Shown here piece after piece: positions 18,884-28,191 of a stretch of DNA of 64,000 nt (position 1 is its first letter; each line of letters starts with the position of its first letter). The stretch covers positions 22,035 through 86,034 of the forward strand of contig DASRJE010000136.1 in the NCBI GenBank assembly GCA_035649635.1, read 5' to 3'. Origin of the DNA: Gp6-AA40 sp035649635. Its GTDB lineage: Bacteria > Acidobacteriota > Vicinamibacteria > Vicinamibacterales > UBA2999. The notes beneath the pieces were generated by a model. That model did not search any database. It was not told the DNA's origin and was given only the letters and a program-made list of their open reading frames with translations. Both the position numbers and the translations under genes were made by a program.

Positions 18884-20359
18884 ATGTTCAGAATCATCCT
18901 CGTCGCGCTCGCGTGCGCCTTGATAACGCCTGCGAGCGTCGTGACACAATCGTCCGCCCTGGACGCGGCGGCCAAGACACTGGGAACGGCCGGCCTGCGC
19001 TCCCTGCAGTTCACCGCAACCGGGCAGTCCTTCGTGCTGGGCCAGCCGCCGACAGCCGCCGAGGCGTGGCCGGTCAGGCCGGTCAAGAGCTACCAGGTAT
19101 TCATCGACTACAGCAGCAACAGCATGCGCCTCGAGCAGGTGCTCACGATGCCGACGCCGCAACCGCGTGGCGGCGGCGCGCCCTTCGCTGGCGAACAACG
19201 TCAGGTGCAGTTCGTCAGGGGAGCATTCGCGTGGAACGAAGGGCCGCCAGCCGCCGGTTCACAGACACCCAGCATTCAGCCGCAGCCGGCTGCCGCTGCC
19301 GAGCGGCTGTTGTGGATGTGGGCGGCCACGCCGCAGGGGCCAATCAAGGCAGCCGCGGGGAATGCGCAAGTACGAAGCGTCGCCAACGGCGCCGAGGTCA
19401 CGTTCACGGTGGGAGGCCGGTATCCGATCGTCGCGTTGATCAACAAGATGAATCAGATCGAACGGGTCACGGCGCTGCTGCCGAACGATGTCCTTGGAGA
19501 CATGCCGGTCGTGACCACCTACTCCGGCTACCGCAATTTCGGCGGCATCCAGTTTCCGTCGCGCATCGCGCAGACGCAGGGCGGGCACCCCACGCTCGAC
19601 CTCACCGTCAGCGCGGTTCAGACGAACGGGTTCGTCGACATCACGGTGCCGGATCAGGTCCGCAACCCACCCAATCCTGTCGCGGTGACTGCAACCTCTC
19701 AGAAAGTCGCCGACGGACTCTTCTGGATCACCGGCGGCTCGCATCACAGTCTTGCCGCCGACATGGGCGATCACGTCGTCGTCATCGAGGGGCCGCAGAA
19801 CGAGGCGCGCTCCGAGGTGGTGCTTGCCGAGGTCAAGAAGGTGATCCCGAACAAAGCAATCCGGTTCGTCGTCAACACGCACGTCCACTTCGACCATTCC
19901 GGTGGACTGCGTACCTTTGTCGACGAGGGAGCGACCGTCGTCACTCATCAGGCCAACGTGGCGTTCTATGAAAAGGCGTGGGCGGCACCGCGCAATCTGG
20001 TCGCCGATCGCCTCGCCAAGTCGGCGAAGAAGGCGGCGTTCCAGGGCGTTACCGATCGCTCCGATCTGAAAGGCAGCAACCAGCGCGTCATCGAGCTGCA
20101 CGTGCTGCGTGCCAACCCGCATAACGAGCAGATCCTGGTCGCGTGGCTGCCCACGGAAAGAGTGTTGTTCCAGTCAGACATGGTGAATCCGCCGGCACCA
20201 AACACGCAGGTGCCTCCGCCGACGCCGACGATCACCAACTTCGCCGAAAACCTGCAGCGGCTGAAGATGGATCCGGAGCAGATCGTGGGGGGACACGGCG
20301 GACGCATCGCGACGCGGGCCGACCTGAGCGCGGTCACCGGAAAAGCCGGGACGAACTAG
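18884..20359 (+). CDS. exported metallo-beta-lactamase-fold hydrolase
   Basis: This 491-residue protein has a signal peptide (1-21), a long N-terminal domain (about 25-265) specific to a subgroup, and a C-terminal metallo-beta-lactamase fold. The metal motif is THVHFDH (332-338), with candidate further ligands His413, Asp432 in FQSDMV and His471 in VGGHGGR. A strong AAGAGGAGGG ribosome site precedes the ATG. It is divergent from the PQQ pseudogene. The reaction is unknown; the periplasmic location argues against a housekeeping glyoxalase role. Confidence 0.87.
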   Translation: MFRIILVALACALITPASVVTQSSALDAAAKTLGTAGLRSLQFTATGQSFVLGQPPTAAEAWPVRPVKSYQVFIDYSSNSMRLEQVLTMPTPQPRGGGAPFAGEQRQVQFVRGAFAWNEGPPAAGSQTPSIQPQPAAAAERLLWMWAATPQGPIKAAAGNAQVRSVANGAEVTFTVGGRYPIVALINKMNQIERVTALLPNDVLGDMPVVTTYSGYRNFGGIQFPSRIAQTQGGHPTLDLTVSAVQTNGFVDITVPDQVRNPPNPVAVTATSQKVADGLFWITGGSHHSLAADMGDHVVVIEGPQNEARSEVVLAEVKKVIPNKAIRFVVNTHVHFDHSGGLRTFVDEGATVVTHQANVAFYEKAWAAPRNLVADRLAKSAKKAAFQGVTDRSDLKGSNQRVIELHVLRANPHNEQILVAWLPTERVLFQSDMVNPPAPNTQVPPPTPTITNFAENLQRLKMDPEQIVGGHGGRIATRADLSAVTGKAGTN

Positions 20360-20386
20360 TATTCTCGAGGCGTTAACGCCCAGATT

Positions 20387-20447
20387 CCAACTCCCAACTC
20401 CCAAGCACCTCGTTATTTGGGAGTTGGAAGTTGGGAGTTAGAAGTTG
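20387..20447. repeat. heptad-built inverted repeat between convergent genes
   Basis: The left arm is CCAACTC repeated (20387-20404). The right side has TTGGGAGTTGG (20417-20427) followed by further near-copies to 20447. It fills the gap between two stop codons and could form a long stem that ends transcription from both sides. Confidence 0.6.
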
Positions 20448-20449
20448 GT

Positions 20450-22864
20450 CTATTCAGCGCGCAGCGCCTTCGAGGGATCGATGCGCGATGCACGCAGCGA
20501 TGGGAGCAGCGCGGCGACGGTCGTCGCTGCAAGCACTATGGCGGCGCCGATAACGTAGACATGAGGTCCGAACAGGGGCAGGGCCTCGATCGCTCCGCTC
20601 AACGCGCGCAGCAGCGTCACGGCAACCGCCAGGCCGGCGCCAATCCCGATCAACGCAATGTGTAGAGTCTCGCCCATCATGCCTTTGATGATCTGCCGTA
20701 CGCTCGCACCGAGCGCCATGCGGATGCCGAACTCCGGTGTGCGCTGCGCGACCAGAAACGCGACGACCGAGTAGGTCCCGGAGAACGCCAGCAGCAAGCC
20801 GATGACGCCAAGCAGCGAGGCCGTCACCGAGAAGGCCTGAAACACCCACGCGAAGATGCCCACCATCTCCGGGATTGCGAAAATCCGGTATGGCACGTCA
20901 GGACCGAGCATATTGACGACCCTGGCGAGCGCAGCCCGCACGTCGGCGATATTCGTACGACCCCGCACCAGGAGCGACCATTCAGCAGAAGTCCGGAGTC
21001 CGGTCGCGAAGTAAACGCAGGTGACGTCGACGCCGTCAATCATGGTGCCGTTCGCGACATCCTCGGTGACGCCGATGATGCGGACATTGGCGTGGCCGGG
21101 TGTCCGTTCCGAACGCAGGTCAGTCGATGTGAGATCAAGGGTCTGCCCGATCGGATCGAGACCAGGCCAGAGGAGGCGCGCAGTGGCAGCGCTGACTAAC
21201 GCGACGGGCGCACCTTCGTCGGCTTCTCGATCGGTGAAGGCACGACCGCGGACGACCTGAATATCGAACATAGGAAAGTAGTCGGGCGAGACCACCATGA
21301 AACCGGCGGTCTGTTCGATGCGAGTCTGAGATGCCACGACGTCAACCCGTCTCAACGGCGAGGCGAGGGGCACCGTCCACGTGGCGGCGACGCGCTCGAT
21401 CAGCGGATCGGACGCGAGTCGTTCGGCCAGATCGGCACGGAGGCGCGGCGCTACGCGCACGTCGGCGACACGCTCGAAGCTCAGTCCGAGGTTCGGATTC
21501 GCCATACGTCTTGCCTCGTCCACCAGACCAATGGCGCCAATCACGAAGATGACGCACGCGCCGATCTGCATGGCGACAAGACCTGTCCTGAGCCTGGATC
21601 GCTGCGTATCCAGGGCCGCTTCACCTCTCGCCGCGCGGACCAGGTTCGCGCGCGTTACGCGAACAGCTGGGGCTAGACCTACCGCCACCGCCGAGATCAC
21701 CGCTGCGGCGAACAACAAGCCGAGCACTCGCAGATCCGGTTCGAGCGGCCGGAGGGCGATCTCCACCGGTACGATGTTCGGGGGGAACGTCGCGAGAATG
21801 AGCGCCGGGAAGACACGCGCGGTCGCAAATGTGAGGGCAAGCCCGAATAGGGCTGCGGGCACGGCCAGGACCAGGCTTTCGATCACGAGCTGGCGCACGA
21901 CACGACGACGGTTGGCGCCAAGGGAGAGACGCACGGCGATCTCTCGCTGTCGGCCGAACCCGCGCGCCAGCATCAGATTGGTGACGTTCGCACACGCGAC
22001 AAGGAGCACCAGGCCAAACGCCGAGAGGATCAGCCCAAACATCGTCAGCGTCGCTCCAGTCAGGGGAAAGACCGTGGAACGCTCCTCCACGCGTACCGTC
22101 ACGGGTTCCCGTTCGGATCCCGCAGGGAATCTTTGCCGAACCCACACGTCAAACCACGCACGAGCCTGTGACTCCGTCGTTCCTTCGCGTAGCCGGCCGA
22201 CAACGAACAACGAGGCGCTTTCCGAATCACTCCAGGGATCGGCCACCTCGAACGCGCGCGCCATCGTCAACGGCGCAAAGAACCCGGCGCTCTGCAAACC
22301 GGGCAGCTCCATGCCGCGCCGGATCACGCCCACCACTTCGAACTGCTGCCGCCCGAGCGGAATGCGCTTTCCGACAATGTCTGGATCGGCGCCGTAGCGC
22401 GAACGCCACGCATACTCGGCCAGCACAGCGACGGCAACTCCGCCTGGTGCGGTCGCATCAGCCGGGGTCAACGTGCGACCGAGCACCGGCTGTGCGCCAA
22501 TCACCTGGAAGAAGTTGCCGGTCACCAGCACGCCTTGCAGCGCAACGCCCTCCTGCATAACGACGGTTTCCAGTCCTGCCGACAGCGCAAACAGGGACTG
22601 GCTGCTTTCGCTGGCGGCCTCGAAATCAGCCAGGCGGAACCGCTGACGCCTGACGGTCTCCGTGTCCCAGCTCAGTCCGTACAACGCTCGAGCATCGGGC
22701 AGGTTGACCGGCGTGAGAACGTAGGCGTTGACGATGGTGAAGGCTGAGCACAGAACGCCGAGGCCGAGCCCGATGGTGGCGGCCACGCTCGTTGCGAACA
22801 GCGCCGAACGGCGGATGCCGCGAAGCGCGTAGCGAAGATCGAGAATCAGGGATTCAAGGTGCAC
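20450..22864 (-). CDS. ADOP-type ABC permease (third copy)
   Basis: This is an MacB/FtsX-type double permease of about 804 residues. I chose a GTG start at 22864: GGAGG lies 4 bases upstream and the protein then begins with the family-like VHLESLILDLRYALRG. The open frame runs 54 codons further up but that part has no recognisable content. Membrane helices are near 22-45, in a bundle at about 270-380 and at the C-terminus (about 680-790), with MacB-type periplasmic domains between. No PadR gene or ATPase adjoins it. It ends within 3 bp of the heptad inverted repeat. Confidence 0.87.
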   Translation of the reverse strand: MHLESLILDLRYALRGIRRSALFATSVAATIGLGLGVLCSAFTIVNAYVLTPVNLPDARALYGLSWDTETVRRQRFRLADFEAASESSQSLFALSAGLETVVMQEGVALQGVLVTGNFFQVIGAQPVLGRTLTPADATAPGGVAVAVLAEYAWRSRYGADPDIVGKRIPLGRQQFEVVGVIRRGMELPGLQSAGFFAPLTMARAFEVADPWSDSESASLFVVGRLREGTTESQARAWFDVWVRQRFPAGSEREPVTVRVEERSTVFPLTGATLTMFGLILSAFGLVLLVACANVTNLMLARGFGRQREIAVRLSLGANRRRVVRQLVIESLVLAVPAALFGLALTFATARVFPALILATFPPNIVPVEIALRPLEPDLRVLGLLFAAAVISAVAVGLAPAVRVTRANLVRAARGEAALDTQRSRLRTGLVAMQIGACVIFVIGAIGLVDEARRMANPNLGLSFERVADVRVAPRLRADLAERLASDPLIERVAATWTVPLASPLRRVDVVASQTRIEQTAGFMVVSPDYFPMFDIQVVRGRAFTDREADEGAPVALVSAATARLLWPGLDPIGQTLDLTSTDLRSERTPGHANVRIIGVTEDVANGTMIDGVDVTCVYFATGLRTSAEWSLLVRGRTNIADVRAALARVVNMLGPDVPYRIFAIPEMVGIFAWVFQAFSVTASLLGVIGLLLAFSGTYSVVAFLVAQRTPEFGIRMALGASVRQIIKGMMGETLHIALIGIGAGLAVAVTLLRALSGAIEALPLFGPHVYVIGAAIVLAATTVAALLPSLRASRIDPSKALRAE

Positions 22865-23025
22865 GGTTCCTCCAGGATCTGATCTCGGGAAGAGACGGCT
22901 GGCGCCGCGATCAGGTTCCGTCAGCAAGCAGGAACCGGACGATGTTCTCGCTGTTCCGAGCGTGGTGTGGGACGGGGCGGCCGTCCCGGAGGACGACCGC
23001 ACCAGATGAGGCGGGATCGTGCCCA

Positions 23026-23649
23026 CTAGAAGGTGAAGATCATTCCACCTTGTACGCGATGACCGTATCGCGTTTCGTTGCCGAAGAAGAGCGGTGCTGC
23101 CTCGTTGTCCTTCACGATAAACAGACGATAGTCACCGCGGAACCCTACGTGGGTCGCTGCGAACCATTTGACGCCCCCTCCAACGTTGCCTGCAAGGAAC
23201 GTCTCGTAGTCATTGACGCCAAGCGTCTCGGCTTCGCCACGCGGCGAGAGAGTGATGCCGCCGAGACCACCGGTCACGTACGGGACAAACGCCCGATCGT
23301 TGCCGACTGGATTCACCACCACATTCCCGTGATACACCCAGGTGTTGGGCGCTGGTTGATTGGTGTACTCAGTGTCATTGAAGCTGAAGGCCTGGTCGAG
23401 TCCGATCGTTCCGCCGCCTTCCCCCTCGAATCCGATCCAGCGGTTCACGTTGAGCGTGAATGATCCGCCGAGGGCATAGTTGCCAAATTCCGGCTCGTTC
23501 CCGTTACTGGTCTTGGTGAAGAACATCCCGCCACCTGGGAACGCACCAATCTCGATGCGGCCGGCGCCGCCGACGACGCGCTCTTGTGCATAGGCACTGA
23601 CAGCGGTAAAGGCCACCACCGCCAGTACAGCAAGTACCTTCCGAGCCAT
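23026..23649 (-). CDS. outer-membrane beta-barrel protein
   Basis: This 207-residue protein has a signal peptide (MARKVLAVLAVVAFTAVSAYA). The mature chain has alternating hydrophobic/polar strands, Gly-rich turns and a terminal Phe (MIFTF), the usual outer-membrane insertion signal. GGAAAGGAGGG precedes the ATG at 23649, so an open extension of 18 codons upstream is rejected. It resembles small OmpA-like/OprF-N barrels that have no plug or pump partner. A structural or transport role is likely; the substrate is unknown. Confidence 0.82.
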   Translation of the reverse strand: MARKVLAVLAVVAFTAVSAYAQERVVGGAGRIEIGAFPGGGMFFTKTSNGNEPEFGNYALGGSFTLNVNRWIGFEGEGGGTIGLDQAFSFNDTEYTNQPAPNTWVYHGNVVVNPVGNDRAFVPYVTGGLGGITLSPRGEAETLGVNDYETFLAGNVGGGVKWFAATHVGFRGDYRLFIVKDNEAAPLFFGNETRYGHRVQGGMIFTF

Positions 23650-23870
23650 ACGGCCCTCCTTTCCACCTGCTTTTACGCATGATGGTTGCAGGGACGGTAC
23701 CAACGCGTAGTTATGTGATCGCGTGTGTTCGCGCGGTCACGTTCACGCGCGCGGTCATCAGGCGCGAACTATTTGTGGGCGTGCGCGAAATACTCGGAGG
23801 CGCGCCGGGGTCTCTTCGGATGAATCAGCGGGATGAAGTGAGGGGCTAAAATCTAGCAGAGGTGACGTAC

Positions 23871-24713
23871 ATGATCGCACGCGCGCTTGTCGTGATCCTT
23901 GGGGCCGTCATCGTGCTGCTGTGCCCTCCGCGCACGGCATCTGCCCAGTGGCTTCGCTACCCGACGGCCGATGTCCCACGGACCGCGGACGGCAAGCCCG
24001 ATTTGAGCGCGCCGGCGCCGCGCCTGCCGAACGGCACGCCCGACTTCTCCGGGATATGGCTCACCGCTACGAGATTTCCATGCACCCCCGGCAAGGAAGG
24101 CGGTTTCTTCGACTGCGGACTGGAGCTCCCGATTTCACCGCTGGCCGTCAACCTCGGCGCGAACCTGCCCGGCGGCCTGCCATATCAGCCCTGGGCCGCG
24201 GCGCTGGTCAAACAACGAACGGCAGATCAAAGCAAGGACGACCCGCACGTCCGCTGTCTCCCCGACAATCCGCCTCGTCCCTACGGCCTGCCCCATCTGA
24301 CGAAAGCGCTGCACACGCCCAAGCTGCTCGTGCTGCTGAATGAGGTCAACGCGATGTACCGGCAGATCTTCATTGACGGCCGGCCGCTGCCCGAGGATCC
24401 GACTCCCTCGTGGAACGGCTATTCGACAGCGGCCTGGGAGGGTGACACGCTCGTGGTTCGTACGATCGGTTTCCGCGACGGTCTCTGGCTCGACACGAGC
24501 GGCAGCACGATGTCGGACGCCGCGAAGATGACCGAACGCATCCGGCGACCGAATTTCGGAACTCTCGAGATCGAAATCACCGTCGACGACCCGAAGACGT
24601 ACACGCGGCCGTGGACGGTGTCGATGCCTCAGAACATCGTGCTCGATACGGAATTGATCGACGAGTTCTGTCTCGAGAACGAGAAATCGTCGCAGCACAT
24701 GAACATCAAGTAG
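23871..24713 (+). CDS. secreted protein of the WEGDTLVV family
   Basis: This 280-residue paralogue of the gene at 172 has a signal peptide (1-25, ending ASA/QW), the same WLRYP...DGKPDL and TPDFSGIW blocks, and the motif AAWEGDTLVVRTIGF (187-201). The ATG at 23871 is favoured over a GTG three codons earlier because GAGGTG is then spaced correctly. Four cysteines are visible (about 71, 82, 129, 267). Function unknown. Confidence 0.83.
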   Translation: MIARALVVILGAVIVLLCPPRTASAQWLRYPTADVPRTADGKPDLSAPAPRLPNGTPDFSGIWLTATRFPCTPGKEGGFFDCGLELPISPLAVNLGANLPGGLPYQPWAAALVKQRTADQSKDDPHVRCLPDNPPRPYGLPHLTKALHTPKLLVLLNEVNAMYRQIFIDGRPLPEDPTPSWNGYSTAAWEGDTLVVRTIGFRDGLWLDTSGSTMSDAAKMTERIRRPNFGTLEIEITVDDPKTYTRPWTVSMPQNIVLDTELIDEFCLENEKSSQHMNIK

Positions 24714-24992
24714 TCCTCGCCGCTCGCACCGACAGTCGTCATAGGCTCGCACCGACAAGACGATAGGTCATGTCGGAATCCTTGCGAGGGATGCTCGGCC
24801 ATCGGGATCGCAGAATTTTGAGGCGCACGGTAACTCTGCGAAAGACACTCCGCCTCGCGTCAGGTTCCATCAGGGCCCAGGAACCGTGCGATCTCCTGTG
24901 GGCGCGTCGGTCCCGCCAATGGGAGCCTGGGCAGTCGTTTCGCCTGGTTGCTCGGTCGCAATGTAGATCAAACCGTCAGGTCTCCGACGGCG
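24714..24992. other. gene-poor stretch with a short tandem repeat
   Basis: No convincing gene is visible here. Just after the preceding stop there are two near-copies of a 22-bp unit starting GCTCGCACCGACA (about 24723-24768). An open frame from 24770 lacks recognisable content and overlaps the small gene on the other strand. Confidence 0.4.
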
Positions 24993-25352
24993 TCACGGAT
25001 CATTCGAGCGTGGACCGCCGTCGTTTCCTCGTGGCGAGGTGGCTGCCGACGTGGGAAAGGGCGTTAGCGAGCCGGGAGCCGGAGCTAACGGGTACCAAAT
25101 CGCCCACAGCGGCATCGCGCCGCCCAGAGCACGAAGCAGGGCGGCGTGACTGGGCTTATACGGATCGAGCTTGCGAAGCTCGAGAAGCGGCGTCTGAGTC
25201 GCGAGTACGCTCCCGTATTTTCTGAGGAGCTCGGCATCACTGGGCTTGTATGGATCAAGACCGTATGGGTGTTGAACGGGTGTCGGCGTCTGCGCCCATG
25301 CGAGCGCCAAGGGAGAGAGCTCCATGGCCGTGACGATGGCAGTGAGACGCAT
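24993..25352 (-). CDS. small exported protein with duplicated DPYKPSDAELL motif
   Basis: This 119-residue protein has a signal-like N-terminus (1-20, ending AWA/Q) and two near-identical helical motifs: LDPYKPSDAELLRKYG (32-47) and LDPYKPSHAALLRALG (62-77). An internal duplication of this quality supports a real gene. A GAGGGGGAG ribosome site lies about 8 bases upstream of the ATG. The tail is low complexity and may be degraded or read past its original end. Function unknown. Confidence 0.6.
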   Translation of the reverse strand: MRLTAIVTAMELSPLALAWAQTPTPVQHPYGLDPYKPSDAELLRKYGSVLATQTPLLELRKLDPYKPSHAALLRALGGAMPLWAIWYPLAPAPGSLTPFPTSAATSPRGNDGGPRSNDP

Positions 25353-25655
25353 ATCGCACGCTCCCCCTCTGAACCCCGATTCACCGGCGTCGACTGTTTG
25401 CAGTAGCGCGACCGGTACTCGAACATCGTCAGACGTGACAATACCTCATGGTCATTGTCACGCCATTAGCAGCCATGATGTCCGGACGCGCGGTCGCTCA
25501 AAATTGCCTCGGTCCGCCATTAGAGGCGACCGGCCGGCGGCAGTTACGCAACGGCCTTGCAGTTGTGCCGTGCCTGCGACCATACTGCTGCCACACGCAA
25601 GAAAATCGTGCGCCTCGAACGATCCGCCGGATGGGCCATTAAGAGGAGGGACGAG
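25353..25655. other. divergent intergenic region with an operator-like palindrome
   Basis: This 303-bp region lies between a minus-strand small gene and a plus-strand gene. The only clear structure is GTGACAAT (25435-25442) paired with ATTGTCAC (25454-25461), a perfect 8-bp inverted repeat with an 11-nt spacer, suitable for a dimeric repressor. No small gene was found. Confidence 0.5.
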
Positions 25656-26864
25656 ATGGCGAGACGATTTCTCGAGGTGATCGCGGTGGCGACGGTGTTC
25701 CTAGCCGTGATCGTGCTCATAAAGCTGGCGCCGGTTTCTGTGGCCGGCCAGGCCTCGAAGCCTAGGGCCACGGCGGACGCCACGGCGGTCAAGGGCCCGG
25801 CGCCCAAGACCCCGTGGGGCGAGCCAGACCTGCAAGGCATCTGGACCGACATTTATCAGACGCCTTTACAACGATCCCCCAGGCATGCCGGGAAAGAGTT
25901 TTTCACCGACGAGGAGAGGGCCGCATTAGATGCGCAGCGAGCGGCAGTTGACCTTCGACCTCGCCAGCAGAAGGGAACCGAACGCGATGTTGCTGGCGCA
26001 TACAACGCAGTGTTCATGTCGGTGAGACCTACGGGCCGGCGCACGTCGCTCGTCGTAGAGCCACCGGACGGGAGGATTCCTCCCGTCACCCCAGAGGTCC
26101 AGAAGACGGTGGACGCAGAGCGAGAATACCGGCTTGCGCTCCTCCAAGCCACAACGACTTGCCAGAACCAGGACCCAGGCTGTCGCGGCGGAAGGTACGG
26201 GCCACCGTCACCGAGGCGAGCGGAGCAACCTCCTCGCTACAGCACCGGCAACATCAATCGTGTCGACAATCCTGAGGACCGCAGTATGTCGGAGCGCTGT
26301 ATGGCCGCCGTGCTGCCCGATTTTGGTGGATTCCGTCGGATTGTGCAGTCTCCAGGAACCGTCGCGATTTTCTATGATGTTGGCCAGGGGCAAGGATGGC
26401 AGCGAAATATCCCTGTGAACGGGAGTCCGCATCTCCCAGGGCACATTCAACTACGGTTTGGGGACTCGCGTGGCCGCTGGGAAGGCGAGACGCTGGTCGT
26501 CGACGTCACCAATTTCAGTCCCAAGTCGGATTTCATGGGATCGCGCGAGAACCTGCATTTGATCGAACGCTGGACGCGCACCGGCCCGAACACGCTCGAG
26601 TACGCCGTCACGGTGGACGATGCGAAGACATGGACGAAACCGTGGACCGTCAAGCAGGAATATACCAAGCAAGACGAACAGGCGAACCGGATCTATTACG
26701 AGCCGCGGTGTCACGAGGGGAATTACGGTTTGGCGGCGGTGCTCGCCGGAGGACGCGCCGCGGATAAGGCGTTCGCCGAGGGACGAGGTCCGAATCCTGC
26801 CGGCATAGACAACGCCACAGGTATGCAAGCTCCTGAGGAGAGTGTTGATCCTTTGACGCGCTGA
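25656..26864 (+). CDS. secreted protein of the WEGDTLVV family, PWGEPDLQGIW subgroup
   Basis: This 402-residue protein has an N-terminal membrane/signal segment (about 8-30). AAGAGGAGGGACGAG precedes the ATG at 25656, which decides the start against an upstream extension. The mature part has KTPWGEPDLQGIWTD (about 51-65), RRTSLVVEPPDGRIP (about 127-141) and SRGRWEGETLVVDVTNF (about 270-286). It is most like the protein at 60978. Two or three cysteine pairs are present. Function unknown. Confidence 0.85.
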   Translation: MARRFLEVIAVATVFLAVIVLIKLAPVSVAGQASKPRATADATAVKGPAPKTPWGEPDLQGIWTDIYQTPLQRSPRHAGKEFFTDEERAALDAQRAAVDLRPRQQKGTERDVAGAYNAVFMSVRPTGRRTSLVVEPPDGRIPPVTPEVQKTVDAEREYRLALLQATTTCQNQDPGCRGGRYGPPSPRRAEQPPRYSTGNINRVDNPEDRSMSERCMAAVLPDFGGFRRIVQSPGTVAIFYDVGQGQGWQRNIPVNGSPHLPGHIQLRFGDSRGRWEGETLVVDVTNFSPKSDFMGSRENLHLIERWTRTGPNTLEYAVTVDDAKTWTKPWTVKQEYTKQDEQANRIYYEPRCHEGNYGLAAVLAGGRAADKAFAEGRGPNPAGIDNATGMQAPEESVDPLTR

Positions 26865-27389
26865 CATAGGTAGGTAAGACCATGACAGCGCTGTTTGAGA
26901 GCAGCGCGTTTCATGTCGGAGGGCGTCATGAAGGTCGTTGTGCGATCTGAGCACATGCGACCTCCACGGGCTCTACTCTGCGTCGAGACTGAGGCCGGGG
27001 TGTTCGAGATTGCTGCTAGACGTTCAGAATCCTTACAAATAAGTCAAGTTTTCTGCGACCCGTTCAAGACGTCTACGCCCGCACGGAGTGCGGGCAAGAA
27101 ACGCTGCCACTAGCGAGGCAGAGCCACATGCTCGTCGGTCTGGGGCGTAGCCTCGCTAGTTTCTACCTCACCAGTCGCATTCCGCACTCAATTTGAATGA
27201 AACGGCGCGCTCGGTCGAAACAAACCGACCATCAGACGTCGGCACAAACTCCTCGCGAGACGATCGCGGGTTTCGCGAGATTCTGGAGATCGGATCCTTC
27301 AAAAGTCAAGCAGCGTTCGCTGGCGTCGAAATGACGGTCGTGCAGCAGACGAGCGCCAGTCCCGTTAGGATAACCAGAGGAGTGACGTC
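26865..27389. other. gene-poor 525-bp stretch with two hairpins
   Basis: No supported coding region is present. It holds GCCCGCA-CGGAG-TGCGGGC (27077-27095) and, 13 bp on, a perfect 11-bp inverted repeat ACTAGCGAGGC/GCCTCGCTAGT (27109-27119 and 27150-27160, 30-nt loop). Together they could fold as a structured RNA or mark a dispersed element. A short frame at 26895 has no recognisable content. Confidence 0.45.
27109..27160. repeat. perfect 11-bp inverted repeat
   Basis: Arms ACTAGCGAGGC and GCCTCGCTAGT are separated by 30 nt. It is not at a gene end, so a simple terminator is less likely than an RNA fold or a mobile-element end. Confidence 0.55.
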
Positions 27390-27797
27390 ATGAGGATTCA
27401 GTGGCTCCGCGTACTGCTCGGCGGTTTTCTCATCGAGGTCGTTCTCGCGATAGTGCTCCTTGGTGGATTTTCCGCGGCTGGTGTCGAGATCGCCAACGGC
27501 GTCTCGACGGCTTCGGCCGCGATCATCGGAGTCGGCTGTTTTGCCGCGGCATTTGTGATCGTGCTGTGGCTGGGCCGCGGCATCCAAAATCATCTCGTGC
27601 TGCACGGCTTTCTCATGGGACTGGTGGCGACGCTGATCTACGTCGGCCTGGTCGCCGGATCCGGTCAGATGTCTACCGCCCTTGCTGCCTACGGGTCAGC
27701 GACCTTCGTGACCGTCAACGCGGCGCGACTTGTGGGGGCCGTTTTCGGCGGCGTCGCCTGCGAACGCAGGAGAGCCGTGCGTCCAGCCATGCTGTGA
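27390..27797 (+). CDS. small polytopic membrane protein
   Basis: This 135-residue protein has four predicted membrane helices (about 7-29, 40-61, 69-90 and 100-121) and a short basic tail. GAGGAGTGACGTC before the ATG supplies a good ribosome site. No catalytic motif or family is recognised. Its neighbours are unrelated, so it is probably monocistronic. Confidence 0.75.
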   Translation: MRIQWLRVLLGGFLIEVVLAIVLLGGFSAAGVEIANGVSTASAAIIGVGCFAAAFVIVLWLGRGIQNHLVLHGFLMGLVATLIYVGLVAGSGQMSTALAAYGSATFVTVNAARLVGAVFGGVACERRRAVRPAML

Positions 27798-27947
27798 GGA
27801 ACCAGAGTGTAGGAAGCCCAGGCGTGTGACGGGTATCGCCGCCTCATCGAGCGAACAACCGTGACGATTTCATCGCATTTCCGGAGCAGCGACACAGATT
27901 GGTTCGCACGAAGGTGGGGGCGATAAGCCGAAATTGAGGGCTCACCC

Positions 27948-28121
27948 ATACGTCTGATTCGTAGACTCCTGCTGCTCACCATCTTGAGTGTCGGCGGCGT
28001 GGCAGCGTTCAACTACTTCTCTGCGAACGGGTGGCCCGTGCGGCCCCGCGCCGCGTCGCTCGAGGCGGAGATCGCGAAGGAGCACGCCAAGGGGCTCGCG
28101 ACCGGGAATCTTCAGTCTTGA
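27948..28121 (+). pseudogene. small single-span protein gene with ATA at the start position
   Basis: A 57-codon frame reads (I)RLIRRLLLLTILSVGGVAA followed by a soluble helical tail AEIAKEHAKGLATGNLQS. It looks like a one-helix inner-membrane protein. A GAGG lies 8 bases before the ATA codon at 27948, where ATG would be expected. Either the start codon is mutated, or CTG (27954) or another weak codon is used. It is too short and atypical to be called by default methods. Confidence 0.45.
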
Positions 28122-28191
28122 GACAAGTCCGTCCTCACGGTGGCGTCATGGCCTCCTCCAGGCGCTATCGCATCAGCCGTGTCAGGCTCCG

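Noticed and set aside
24770..25225. Plus-strand open frame over the small DPYKPS gene
   Set aside because: No motif or signal, Arg/Ser-rich shadow composition, and it overlaps a better supported minus-strand gene.
26895..27113. 72-codon plus-strand frame in the gene-poor stretch
   Set aside because: No recognisable content, no good ribosome site, and it runs into the hairpin region.
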